From assembly GCA_963707515.1 (NCBI GenBank), contig CAVPQI010000001.1, positions 1,426,001-1,490,000 of the forward strand: a stretch of DNA of 64,000 bases, written 5' to 3'. Numbering within the stretch: position 1 is the stretch's first letter; the number at the start of each line of letters is the position of its first letter. Positions 53,024-61,419 of this stretch are shown one piece after another. Origin of the DNA: Sva-07 sp963707515. GTDB lineage: Bacteria; Actinomycetota; Acidimicrobiia; Acidimicrobiales; Ilumatobacteraceae. Both the position numbers and the translations under genes were made by a program. The notes under the pieces were generated by a model that worked only from the letters and a program-made list of their open reading frames with translations, was not told the DNA's origin and made no database searches.

Positions 53024-53962
53024 TTGGTGACTCGACTCGTTGTCGTCGCGATGGCGGTGCTGATCGCGTCGTGTTCGGCGGCCGACACCTCGAGTGACGG
53101 ACCGGCCGACTCGACCACCTCGTCGTCACCGGCTCGTACGGATCGATCAACGTCGACCAGCGGGCCGCCGCCGACGCCCGCTCCCGCCGTATCGGTCGTT
53201 GCCACCGAGCGCGGTTCGTTGCCGGCGTCCGGCTACGTGTTGGTGGGGACCACACAGATCGATGGTGTCTTCCGGAGCGACCACGGAGCCCTGGTGGTGA
53301 CCATGACCGGGATGGCGTGGGGAACCCGAGCCTGCGAGGCGATGTACGAGGCGACGCTCACCGACGCCGCTCACGGTGTCGTCGAGATCCTCCGCTCGAC
53401 CGACATCAGGCCCGGAGAGGCGTGCCCCGACGTCGGCCATCGTCACGTGCTGACCGTCGCCGGCGAGACCCGAGCGGTCGGCGACACGATCGTCGATGCG
53501 ATCGACGGGTCATCGATCGATGTCGTCGACGGAACGGAGGGGCTTCGTCCGACGTGGTGGTCCGATCGCCGCACGCTGCCGAACTGCGGAACCGACGACG
53601 ACCGCCAGTCGCCCGAGATCAACGCCTCCTCGCGAGCATGTTTCCGCGAGGCCTACGAGGCTCAACGTCCCGCCGAGATCGAAGTCATCAGCTTCGGCGA
53701 CGAAGGAGACTCGGTCCACCGACTTATCCGCATCCTCAGCAGCGAGCAGTTCGAGATTCTCGAAGAAATTCAACCGCCTGCGCACCCCCTGCAGCCGCCC
53801 CTCTCCCCTTGGCAGTGGCAGTCGTTCCGGTGCCGAAGCCTCGAGTTCCGGAACGATCCGGGATCCGACGTCGACGGACGAGTATCGCCGGCGACCGACT
53901 GCATCAGCACTCGAGCGCGACTGGTGACACTCTGCACCGAGCGTCGCAGTAGACCCGGTTGA
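53024..53962 (+). CDS. Hypothetical lipoprotein
   Basis: 312 residues from GTG 53024. A short signal peptide ends in the lipobox LIASC, followed by a Ser/Thr/Pro linker to about residue 62. The remainder has six or more cysteines (WGTRACEAMYEATL, GEACPDVGH, LPNCGTDDDR, RACFREAYEAQ) suggesting disulfides outside the cell. No family recognised. It lies among element cargo. Confidence 0.62.
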   Translation: MVTRLVVVAMAVLIASCSAADTSSDGPADSTTSSSPARTDRSTSTSGPPPTPAPAVSVVATERGSLPASGYVLVGTTQIDGVFRSDHGALVVTMTGMAWGTRACEAMYEATLTDAAHGVVEILRSTDIRPGEACPDVGHRHVLTVAGETRAVGDTIVDAIDGSSIDVVDGTEGLRPTWWSDRRTLPNCGTDDDRQSPEINASSRACFREAYEAQRPAEIEVISFGDEGDSVHRLIRILSSEQFEILEEIQPPAHPLQPPLSPWQWQSFRCRSLEFRNDPGSDVDGRVSPATDCISTRARLVTLCTERRSRPG

Positions 53963-54062
53963 TATGCGCCGCACGACCTGGGCCGGACTGTGCGGGTCGG
54001 CCCTGCTCCCGGAGCGGGTTATCGCTCAACACTATGGTGTGCCATCGACCGGCACATAGGCG

Positions 54063-54662
54063 GTGGACCGCTTCGACGGAGGGACGATCTTGTTCGTCCG
54101 ACTGCCGCCATCTACTGTCGCAACCTTGGCCGATGACTCGCCCGCGCCTCCTCCGTTGCCCGACATCTCCACGCTGCTCGACTTCGCTTCACGCGGTGTT
54201 GGGTCGTACCGAGATGTGGCTGGAGGGCTCCTTCTCGCCCACCTTGAGGTCGAGCAGATGATGGAACAAATCATTGCGTGGTGGTTCATCAAAGCTGACG
54301 ACATCGAGACTCAACGTGTCTTTGGGACAGCCGTCCTCCAGCGCCTGAACTTCTCCACCAAAGTGAAGGTTCTGCGCACCTTGATCGAACGGGACGAAGC
54401 GGCGAAGGCAGTTCTACGGAAAGTCGATGAGGCGAATGCACTCCGCAACGCTGTCGCTCATCGACGAATCGTCTTTCTGGACGATGACAAGAAGTTGTTC
54501 CGATTCGATCCCGAGACCAGTGGGGGGCCGATGACGATCTCTCAGCTGCGCGGGAAGCTCCGCGATCTGGAGCAGCTGCCTGCAGCGCTGGCCAGCGCTG
54601 TGGTCCCCCTCATGGCCGAGCAGAGCAACACCTTTCGGCCGGATTGCGTCAGGCAGCAATGA
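54063..54662 (+). CDS. HEPN-like hypothetical protein
   Basis: 199 residues from a GTG; the start is not certain. All-helical middle with VEQMMEQIIAWWF, and a helix ending EANALRNAVAHRRIVF. The RNAVAH piece is an RxxxxH motif like the ribonuclease motif of HEPN domains. It may end further right: after the stop at 54660 another frame continues with LESYLADEEAEGGESGQEQ, so a late frameshift near 54,650 is possible. HEPN proteins are frequent in defence and toxin modules on mobile elements. Confidence 0.6.
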   Translation: MDRFDGGTILFVRLPPSTVATLADDSPAPPPLPDISTLLDFASRGVGSYRDVAGGLLLAHLEVEQMMEQIIAWWFIKADDIETQRVFGTAVLQRLNFSTKVKVLRTLIERDEAAKAVLRKVDEANALRNAVAHRRIVFLDDDKKLFRFDPETSGGPMTISQLRGKLRDLEQLPAALASAVVPLMAEQSNTFRPDCVRQQ

Positions 54663-54900
54663 GGCGCGGTGTTGGAGAGCTACCTCGCCGACGAGGAGGC
54701 CGAGGGAGGCGAGAGCGGCCAGGAGCAAGCGCAGGCGGAAACCGCCTGAGGGTTGCATAAGGCGACCCCGCACGCCGGCTCGGCGACGTGACGCGGGACT
54801 TGGGCCGACCTGTGGCGGGCGAGTCGTCTACGAGCGCAAGTTCGAAGAGTCGTATGGGTGTCGCCCGCCAGCACATCAGCAGCGTCTCGACACGACTAGA

Positions 54901-55503
54901 TCAGTCCGTCGACGCCACGTCCTGCTTCAGATCCAGACTCACCGCAACGCCTGCGAGTGACGCCTGCAGGAACAACGACAATCTGTCCATCGTCTGACGC
55001 AGATGCCTGAGGTTCAGATGTGCGATGTCGTCGGGCAGAGACTTCTCGCCCTTCATCGACGTGGAGTAACGGAACGCCGTGGAGTTTGGGTCCATCGCAT
55101 CGAACTCTGCGATGAGCCTCCCGACAACGTCGGCGTCCGAACCCGGCGCGTTGGGCCAGGTCTCCTCGATGACCTTCCGGCAATCCTTCCATAGGCCGGG
55201 CAACTTGTGGCCGCCGTTCGCGTTCAGGTCCCAGTCGTAGAGACGCCATCCGGTCGCCCGCAGTTCCTTCAGGAGTAGCTCGAGATGGTGGCGGTACAGG
55301 AACACGATTGGGTACACGAGGAAGTCCTGGTCGTGGCCGCCCGCCTCGATTGTCGTCACCAACTGATCCGCTGCGAGCTTGTACCCCTCTAAGTGGATCG
55401 AGTTGCCCTCGGTCCATGTGAGGCAGGCATTGTTCTGCCAATCCTGATGCCCGCTCGTGAATAGTAGGTCTCCCTCCGCCGGCCACGGCAACGAGTCCGT
55501 CAT
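54901..55503 (-). CDS. Hypothetical protein, mostly helical
   Basis: 200 residues from the ATG at 55503. Notable segments are YPIVFLYRHHLELLLKELRATGW, GHKLPGLWKDCRKVIEETWP and DPNSTAFRYSTSMKGEKS. The RHHLEL helix followed by GHKLPxLW is a layout I associate with uncharacterised HEPN-like proteins, but I cannot name the family. It is convergent with the preceding HEPN-like gene and divergent from the PRTase-CE cassette. Confidence 0.6.
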   Translation of the reverse strand: MTDSLPWPAEGDLLFTSGHQDWQNNACLTWTEGNSIHLEGYKLAADQLVTTIEAGGHDQDFLVYPIVFLYRHHLELLLKELRATGWRLYDWDLNANGGHKLPGLWKDCRKVIEETWPNAPGSDADVVGRLIAEFDAMDPNSTAFRYSTSMKGEKSLPDDIAHLNLRHLRQTMDRLSLFLQASLAGVAVSLDLKQDVASTD

Positions 55504-55879
55504 GCGACCATCGTCGCACGACGTCGGAGGCTCGGCAGTTGTTCTGACCCGACTGTCGGGCCCCGCTAGCGCTGCACGACCAGCCTGATGCCTCCGAGCG
55601 CCGTTCCTAGAGCGAGCCGATTCATCTGGCTTCCGGTCCGATCGCTATGTGGTCGGAGCGAGGCCATGGTGGTAGCGATCGGCACCGTGGCGCGCTCAGG
55701 CAGCGCCGCTCAACAGCAGGCAATCAGGTCTGCAATGTCAAGGAAGACGCAACGACGTGGCCAATATCCTTCGGAAGCAATGCCCGGACATATGATTGGT
55801 GTTCCCGACTTCCCTGGGCGAGGGCTCGGCAATCGATTGGCTGTCTGGTCGTTCGAAAGTGCAATCGATTGGCGGATCC
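55504..55879. other. 376-bp gene-free region upstream of the PRTase-CE/ORC-CDC6 cassette
   Basis: No convincing protein is encoded here. The DNA is less GC-rich than the chromosome. It holds two copies of the palindrome CAATCGATTG at its right end (listed separately). It must contain the promoters for the leftward gene at 55503 and for the rightward cassette. Confidence 0.55.
55830..55871. promoter_or_regulatory. Two palindromes CAATCGATTG, 32 bp apart
   Basis: The perfect 10-bp palindrome CAATCGATTG occurs at 55830-55839 and 55862-55871, each inside GCAATCGATTGG. The 32-bp spacing is about three helical turns. The second copy ends 8 bp before the GTG at 55880, so a dimeric repressor bound here could silence the cassette. 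Confidence 0.5.
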
Positions 55880-56161
55880 GTGGAAGACCTTCAGCATCAG
55901 CGTCCGTTGAGGCTCGCGTCGGTTCGCAGCCGGTGTGAGTACTTCGTCGACGTCCAGGTTTGGTCACCCCATGACCGGGTCGACGTCGAGGGATGGCTGA
56001 GCAACTTCAGTGATGCGGAGATGGAGCGCTACGTACCTGCTGAACTCGTTCTTCTACTACAGCGACCGAGTCCTCGATCAGATGGTGAGTCGGGCTGTGC
56101 TCCAGCTGAGTTCTGACCTGGTCCCGCCCGCGACCGACGCCGAACGGCGACGCTGGACCTG
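55880..56161 (+). pseudogene. PRTase-CE-like (phosphoribosyltransferase-like) protein, N-terminal remnant
   Basis: From GTG 55880 the frame reads VDVEGWLSNFSDAEMERY. After an indel near 56,030-56,040 it continues YLLNSFFYYSDRVLDQMVSRAV to TGA 56159. The WLxxF...LLNxFxYYSDxxLD pattern is what I know from the start of PRTase-CE proteins, which accompany ORC-CDC6 ATPases in predicted conflict systems. The C-terminal catalytic part is missing, so this is a truncated or badly disrupted copy. The family call is moderate. Confidence 0.4.
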
Positions 56162-56234
56162 AGTGCGAGATTCGTCGCGACGAAGCAAGCCAGTGCAGCT
56201 GGTGGGTGTCCGCCGGGTAAGCCGATGATCGTCC

Positions 56235-56606
56235 ATGACCGCGATCTGCGACCTGACCGGCACCGTGGAACTGACCGTCTCAGACTCGCGAGAGCTCAGA
56301 TCCACGGACGATGGACGCTCGACGAGGTCGCCCCTCCGAACGCTGGACGCTGCGGTTCACGTTCTGCAGGCGATCGGCCTTCGAACCGAACGGAGATCAC
56401 GAGTCGACGTCGAGACCACGTCCGAGATCTCGGTGACGATGACGATCACGACAGCGCTTCAACTCGCCCCGGCCCTCATGCGCCAGGCGATGGACATCGG
56501 CTTCGTCGACGAAGCGAGATCGCACGACGGCCTGAACGCTTCGCGTCGTCGTGCCAACGACCGCTCTTCTATGGAGACGTGGACTCCGTTGATTCAGCGA
56601 ACGTGA
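56235..56606 (+). CDS. Small hypothetical protein of the ORC-CDC6 cassette
   Basis: 123 residues from ATG 56235. The middle reads TLDAAVHVLQAIGLRTE, then EISVTMTITTALQLAPALMRQ, which alternates strand and helix as in a folded domain, but no family is recognised. Its TGA overlaps a GTG (GTGA, 56603-56606) that would start the ORC-CDC6 ATPase, an arrangement seen throughout this genome, which supports it as real. Confidence 0.4.
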   Translation: MTAICDLTGTVELTVSDSRELRSTDDGRSTRSPLRTLDAAVHVLQAIGLRTERRSRVDVETTSEISVTMTITTALQLAPALMRQAMDIGFVDEARSHDGLNASRRRANDRSSMETWTPLIQRT

Positions 56607-57000
56607 ACCTCAGAGCTGCGGTCGCTGTTCGGCGACTACAAGGCTGAGTGGCTACGTGAGCGCGTGTACGACCTCTTCACGGAGCCCGCGTACTTCCCCT
56701 CGCTCGAAGGACCACGGCCGTGCGTGCTGGTGGGCGGCAGGGGCACCGGAAAAACGACGGTTCTGAAGGCCTTGTCGTACGTGGGTCAGCTCCGGATCGC
56801 AGGAGCGAAGCACGTCTCGGGCGCCTACGCCATACCCTCGATCGGCCTGTATTTCCGAGTCAACTCGAATCGGGCAGCCGCCTTCCGTGGCCCCGAACTG
56901 GACGCGGCCGGATGGCAGCGCGGCTTTCGGCCACTACCTCAACCTGCTCCTGTGTGAACTGATCGCCTGGGACTGCCGCGGTGTAGGCGACAGTGGGTAG
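56603..57000 (+). pseudogene. ORC-CDC6 family AAA ATPase, 5' fragment truncated near an IS256-type element
   Basis: The conserved start LRSLFGDYKAEWLRERVYDLF is followed by TEPAYFPSLEGPRPCVLVGG and Walker A GGRGTGKTTVLKALSY. Next come GLYFRVNSNRAAAFRGPEL and, in another frame, FGHYLNLLLCELIAWDC. This matches the N-terminus of bacterial ORC-CDC6-type ATPases of predicted defence modules. Indels near 56,605-56,615 and 56,925 break the frame. The remaining two-thirds, including Walker B, is absent: coding ends 8 bp before the insertion sequence. The gene is dead. Confidence 0.72.
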
Positions 57001-57008
57001 TCAGGCGG

Positions 57009-58420
57009 GGGACTGTCAGATCGTTGGTGTAACTGATCTGGCTGGTCATTGTTGTTGGGGATCGTAGGGCCTCAGAAGAGGCGGCCTTCGAAGGTGATGG
57101 CGAAGGCGTTGAGCGCCGGCTTCCAGCGGTTCATCCAGCGTTCCTGGCCGGTGCCTTTCGGATCGAGCGACCGCACGACCATGTAGAGACACTTCAACGC
57201 GGCTTGCTCGTTGGGGAAGTGCCCTCGGGCGCGTGTCGCGCGCCGGAACCGGGCGTTCAGCGACTCGATGGCGTTCGTGGAGTAGATCACCCGACGGATC
57301 TCCGGTGAGTAGTCGAGGAACGGCACGAACTCGGACCAGGCGTTCTTCCAGAGTGATCGGATGGCCGGATACTTGTCGCCCCACCGGTCGTGGAACTCGT
57401 CGAGGCGGGCCTGTGCGTCGGCTTCATTCACCGCGGTGTACACGGGTCGCAGATCGCGAGCCATGCGGTCCCAGTCGGCGCGGCTGGCGAGGCGGAAGGT
57501 GTTGCGGATCAGGTGCAGCACACAGGTCTGAACGATCGCCAACGGCCATGTCGCTTCGATCGACTCGGGCAGCCCTTTGAGTCCGTCGCACACGACGATG
57601 CAGGCGTCGTCGACGCCCCGGTTCTTGATCTCGGTGAGCACCTGCAGCCAGTACTTGGCGCCCTCTCCGCCGGTGCCGATCCACAGTCCGAGGATGTCGC
57701 GTTGACCGTCAACGGTGACACCGATCGCCGCGTACACGGGACGGTTGGCGACTTGGCCGTCGCGGATCTTCACCACGATCGCGTCGATGAAGATCACCGG
57801 ATACACGCGATCCAGGGGCCGGTTCTGCCAGTCGGCGAGCTCGCCGAGCACCCGGTCGGTGATCTTGGAGATCGTCTCTCGGGAGATGTTCGTCGAGTAC
57901 ACCTCGGCCAGATGGGCTTCGACCTCACCAGTCGTCAACCCCTTCGCGGTGAGTGAAATGACCATCGAGTCGACCCCGTCGAGCCGGCGCTGGTTCTTGC
58001 GCACCGTCTCAGGTTCGAAGCTGCTGTCACGATCACGAGGCACGTCCAGCTCGATCGGGCCGATCTCGGTGATCACCGTCTTCGAACGTGTCCCGTTGCG
58101 CGAGTTACCGCGGTTGCGGCCCTCTGCGGCGTGTTTCGGATAGCCGAGATGCTCCTCCATCTCGACCTCCAAACCGGTCTCGAGGACCTGCTTGGTGAGA
58201 TCGCTCAGCAGCCCGCCCGGGCCGACAAGGTTCTTGCCGTCAGCGCGGGCCTGGTCCACGAGCTGCTCCGCGAGCGACCGTTCCGGTCGCTGCTCGCTCG
58301 TGTCATCGGGCGGTGTCGCCACCGCCACATCATGGTCTGTCATGGTTGTCTGTCCTTCCAGCCGAGCGAGTCGCTCAGCGTTTCAGGCCAGACCAGTTAC
58401 ACCGCGGATCTGACAGTCCC
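57009..58420 (-). mobile_element. IS256-family insertion sequence (1412 bp)
   Basis: The ends are imperfect inverted repeats: GGGACTGTCAGATC, a variable stretch, then GTGTAACT and TCTGGC at both sides (left from 57009, right ending at 58420). Inside is one transposase gene. The flanking 8 bp (TCAGGCGG left, GAACCACG right) are not a target duplication, so sequence on one side was probably lost after insertion. It separates a truncated ORC-CDC6 gene from a truncated small membrane-protein gene. Confidence 0.88.
57072..58343 (-). CDS. IS256-family transposase
   Basis: 423 residues, full length for the family. DDE catalytic residues: Asp in VYPVIFIDAIVVKIRDG, Asp in ACIVVCDGLKGLPESI and Glu in STNAIESLNARFRRATR. 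The C(2)H region is IVQTCVLHLIRNTFR. The frame is intact, unlike its neighbours, so the element may be active. Confidence 0.95.
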   Translation of the reverse strand: MTDHDVAVATPPDDTSEQRPERSLAEQLVDQARADGKNLVGPGGLLSDLTKQVLETGLEVEMEEHLGYPKHAAEGRNRGNSRNGTRSKTVITEIGPIELDVPRDRDSSFEPETVRKNQRRLDGVDSMVISLTAKGLTTGEVEAHLAEVYSTNISRETISKITDRVLGELADWQNRPLDRVYPVIFIDAIVVKIRDGQVANRPVYAAIGVTVDGQRDILGLWIGTGGEGAKYWLQVLTEIKNRGVDDACIVVCDGLKGLPESIEATWPLAIVQTCVLHLIRNTFRLASRADWDRMARDLRPVYTAVNEADAQARLDEFHDRWGDKYPAIRSLWKNAWSEFVPFLDYSPEIRRVIYSTNAIESLNARFRRATRARGHFPNEQAALKCLYMVVRSLDPKGTGQERWMNRWKPALNAFAITFEGRLF

Positions 58421-58657
58421 GAACCACGCGGCGCTCGCATTCACCGTCCAAGCGAGCCACAGGATGAAGCATGAGCTCATGGCGCAGTAGACGAGGATGA
58501 TCGGGATGTAGCGCCACCCGATGGCGCGCCGCTGCTCGATCCTCAGCCGTCTCGCTTCCGCGAGAGAACGTCGTCCGGCGGCGGTCCGCACCGTGGTCGT
58601 ATCGGCCCGAACTGCGACTTTCTGTAGCAATCCTCTCCGCGCGATCGAGACCCTCAC
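58397..58657 (-). pseudogene. Small membrane protein truncated by the insertion sequence
   Basis: From a GTG at 58657 the frame reads ARRGLLQKVAVRADTTTV, then a hydrophobic segment YIPIILVYCAMSSCFILWLAWTV. It enters the right inverted repeat of the insertion sequence at 58420 and ends at 58397, so its natural C-terminus is lost. No family recognised. It is divergent from the DUF2510-DUF732 gene. Confidence 0.5.
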
Positions 58658-58749
58658 GCCTCGCCGCAGTGTCAAGTTCCACGCAGACGCTGTCGATGAC
58701 CTATTCGCAGGATGCGAGGGGACGTCCCCGGAGTGGAAATGAGCACGAC

Positions 58750-59538
58750 ATGTCAGATGTTCCGCAAGGCGAGGGGTGGTGGGAGGCGTCGGATGGACGC
58801 TTCTACCCCCCGACGCTGTTGACCGATCATCGTCCACCCCCACCCCCGTCGGCGAACGGAACTTGGGCACCGCCACCCATGGCATCCGCACTCCCGAAGC
58901 GCGAGCGCTGTCCGAAGCGGCGCTGGATTCTGGCCGCTGTAATGCTGGTCGTAGGAGCAGCCGCCGTCGGTGCGTGGTTTATCCCGTCAGGCGGACAGAG
59001 CAGCGAGGACGAGTATCTCGCCGCACTGGATGGCGCAGACCTTCACTCGTGGTCGACTGACCGCGCAGCCGTCAACGCCGGCTACTCAATATGTGAAGGC
59101 TTGGAAGACGGCGGCGCAACTCGCGGCTCAGAGGCCGACCGCATCGCGGTGGAACATCTCTGCCCCGACTACGCAGCAGATTTTCGAGTCCTCGAACTCA
59201 AGTCGATCGAGGGCACATTCACGGTGTTCGACTCCGACGAATGGTCGCTCAAGGATGAGGGTGACTCCTGCTATCCAGAAGGCGGGTTCAGCGACGTCAA
59301 CTCGTCGACCCAGGTCGTCGTTCGTTCAGATGGAGGCGATGAACTAGCGCGAACCAGTTTGGGCGACGGCGCAATCGGGCTTCTCAACGGATGCCAGTTC
59401 AGCTTCTCGATGGAGCTCACCGAGGGGGAGTCGGTCTACATCGTGGAAGTCGGCGATCGAGGAGAAATTTCGTACTCGTGGGAGGAGATCACGGAACCGT
59501 CCGCCATCGAGCTCTCACTCGGCGAACCATTTGGCTGA
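58750..59538 (+). CDS. DUF2510-transmembrane-DUF732 protein
   Basis: 262 residues from ATG 58750. The DUF2510 motif GWWEASDGRFYPP is near the N-terminus. A Pro-rich linker and one membrane helix (RWILAAVMLVVGAAAVGAWFI, about 60-80) follow. Then comes a DUF732-like domain, DEYLAALDGADLHSWSTDRAAVNAGYSICEGL. The C-terminal 100 residues are acidic and beta-rich. The layout is confined to actinobacteria; the bulk is outside the cytoplasm. Function unknown. Confidence 0.75.
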   Translation: MSDVPQGEGWWEASDGRFYPPTLLTDHRPPPPPSANGTWAPPPMASALPKRERCPKRRWILAAVMLVVGAAAVGAWFIPSGGQSSEDEYLAALDGADLHSWSTDRAAVNAGYSICEGLEDGGATRGSEADRIAVEHLCPDYAADFRVLELKSIEGTFTVFDSDEWSLKDEGDSCYPEGGFSDVNSSTQVVVRSDGGDELARTSLGDGAIGLLNGCQFSFSMELTEGESVYIVEVGDRGEISYSWEEITEPSAIELSLGEPFG

Positions 59539-59677
59539 CTTGGCTTGCGGACCCTCGTCCGCGAGTCTCATTGCATATCGCGAACACCAGGCGCATACTG
59601 GAACCGCTTCGGGCGAGCGCTCGAGGAAGTGGACCCGGTTGCCTACCGGAAGGGTAGGGGAACCGGGTTCTGCGCTG

Positions 59678-60223
59678 TCAGGGGTTGATGTCGATGACCT
59701 CCGTGAGGACGCCAGTCAATCGATCCCTCCACGGCGAACCCGCACCGACGGCCCACGCGACCGCGTCCGCGACCCAGAGCATTCGTTCGTGCCGAGCCGT
59801 GCGATGTTCGAAGGTGAGTGGCGGTTGGCGAGCCCGCACCCGGACGATGGCACGTTCGTCGTCTCGGTCGTCCTGCCGGCTCTCGAAGACCAGCTTCGAT
59901 ACCTCCCGCCGCTGGACCTGTCCGACGATCTCCGTCACGCACGCCGCTCGCGCTTGAAATTCGTTCATGCTGTGGCCTTTGGTGCACACGACCCCGAAGA
60001 CCTCGATCGGCATCTCGACGATCGCATCGAGCACCCGGCGCCTCTGTGCGTCGGTGTCGTTGTTGAAGTGGATCCGCGGTGCAACCCCAGTCGTCAGGCC
60101 GCCGATCTCTCGCCTCAAGGTCGTCAGGTGGCGTGCCTCGACGAGCACGCAGCCCATGACGTAGCGCCGGCCTCGGATCGACTCGTCGACGAACGCGTCG
60201 GTCGGGCGGAACCGTCGGCTCAC
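59678..60223 (-). CDS. DUF3800-like putative nuclease coupled to the integrase
   Basis: 181 residues from a GTG at 60223 that overlaps the integrase stop (GTGA). An RNase-H-like pattern is visible: FVDESIRGRRYVMGCVLV, then FGVVCTKGHSMNE, LVFESRQDDRDD and MLWVADAVAWAVGAG give the acidic residues expected of DUF3800-type proteins. Coupling to a tyrosine integrase suggests a role in the element's life cycle or in defence (inference). Confidence 0.6.
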   Translation of the reverse strand: MSRRFRPTDAFVDESIRGRRYVMGCVLVEARHLTTLRREIGGLTTGVAPRIHFNNDTDAQRRRVLDAIVEMPIEVFGVVCTKGHSMNEFQARAACVTEIVGQVQRREVSKLVFESRQDDRDDERAIVRVRARQPPLTFEHRTARHERMLWVADAVAWAVGAGSPWRDRLTGVLTEVIDINP

Positions 60224-61319
60224 GTGTCCTCGTTGAGGATGTCGCCGAGGCCGGCGGCGACCGCCTGGTCGGCTGCGGCGAAGGCGTGGGCGTAGACCCG
60301 CAGGGTCATCGCCGGGTTGGCGTGACCGAGGCGGCCGGCGACGGTGCGCACGTCGTGGCCCTGGCCGATGGCCACGGTGGCCGACCAGTGGCGCAGGTCG
60401 TGAAGTCGCCACTGTCGCGTCGATCGCCGCCAGCTGGCGCGAGCCGCTTCCACCACCAGCCGATCCGGTCGGGGCTGACCATGTCCGGGCCGAGGCCGAA
60501 CATCCACGGACCGTACGGCTCGCGTGCTCGACGCGAGCGTCGTCGATCATCGCCAGCGTCTCGGCGTCGAGCGTGACGAGCGCGAACGTTGGCCGTCTTC
60601 GTCGCTGCGTCGCGCAGCTGAGGCGTGCCGTCGCCGCGCTGGATGATCTCGATCGCCGAGTCGATCGAGCAGCTGGCCGTCGCGGACGTCGGTCCACCGC
60701 AGCGACGCCAGCTCGGCGCGGCGGGCGCCGGCGACGGCGGCGATGCGGAACGCCAGCGCGGCGGCAGGGTCGATCGTCGCCGCCGCCGTCATCACGGCGC
60801 GGACGTCCTCGACGGTCATCACGTCGCGCTGCTGCGTCTTCGTCGAGCGCAGTCGGGCGAGCGAGGCGACGTTCGTCGACACCCAGCCCCAGCGCACCGC
60901 CTGCGCCAGCGCCGCGCGCAGCACGCCGTGGAGGTTCTTGACGCCGGCGTCGGCCATGCCGCCGCGCGCAGCCGGGTGTGCCAGCGCTCGACGTCGCCGA
61001 CCGACAGGCGGGCGAGCGGCAGACGTGACGATCGGGTCCTTCTTGATCGTGCGCACACGGCTCTGCTGGTCGCCGCGCCGACGACGGCGCCCAGGTGTCG
61101 ACGTTCTGCTCGACCCACGCGTCGAGCACGTCGGCGACCGGTCCGGCCCGCCGGCGTTCGCCTCGCCCGGCCCGACCTCGAGCTCGGCGGCGACCTGCTG
61201 CGCGTCACGCTTGCCGCCGCGCACCGTGCGCGACATCTGCGTCGGCCTCCCGTGGCGTCGGCGCCCGTGAAGACCCGCACCTCCCACACGCCCGGGCGCT
61301 TCTCGCGGATCGTCGCCAT
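60220..61319 (-). pseudogene. Tyrosine recombinase/integrase of the element, multiply frameshifted
   Basis: The start is at 61319 (MATIREKRPGVWEVRVFTGAD). Fragments in all three frames can be ordered into one integrase. The core-binding domain reads GVKNLHGVLRAALAQAVRWGW, and AGARRAELASLRWTDV holds the first catalytic Arg. LHDLRHWSATVAIGQG holds HxxR, and GRLGHANPAMTLRVYAH holds His and the nucleophile Tyr. At least six indels are needed between 60,400 and 61,270. All catalytic residues are present, so either the sequence is poor here or the gene is recently dead. It lies directly inside the right attachment site. Confidence 0.82.
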
Positions 61320-61354
61320 GGCGGCGACGCTACGCCGACGGTGTGACGGCTGTC

Positions 61355-61375
61355 TAGGGACGGCACTAGGGATGA
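61355..61375. promoter_or_regulatory. Arm-type repeat pair at the right end of the element
   Basis: TAGGGACG (61355-61362), four bases, then TAGGGATGA (61367-61375), in the same order and spacing as the left-end pair. It lies between the integrase start and the acyl-CoA dehydrogenase end, where an integrase arm site would be expected. Confidence 0.65.
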
Positions 61376-61419
61376 CGTCAGCTGACGGCTCATCGAGTGA
61401 GCCGCAACAACCGACAGAT

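Noticed and set aside
55588..55938. Possible small genes between 55.5 and 55.9 kb
   Set aside because: Several overlapping short frames, none with a ribosome-binding site or protein-like composition; the region is better read as regulatory.
56225..56647. Alternative frame over the small ORF as the PRTase-CE catalytic part
   Set aside because: It is Arg/Asp-rich and shows no phosphoribosyl-binding loop; the overlapping 123-residue frame has the more protein-like composition and a GTGA junction.
57001..58428. 8-bp target-site duplication of the insertion sequence
   Set aside because: The flanking 8-mers TCAGGCGG and GAACCACG do not match in either orientation.
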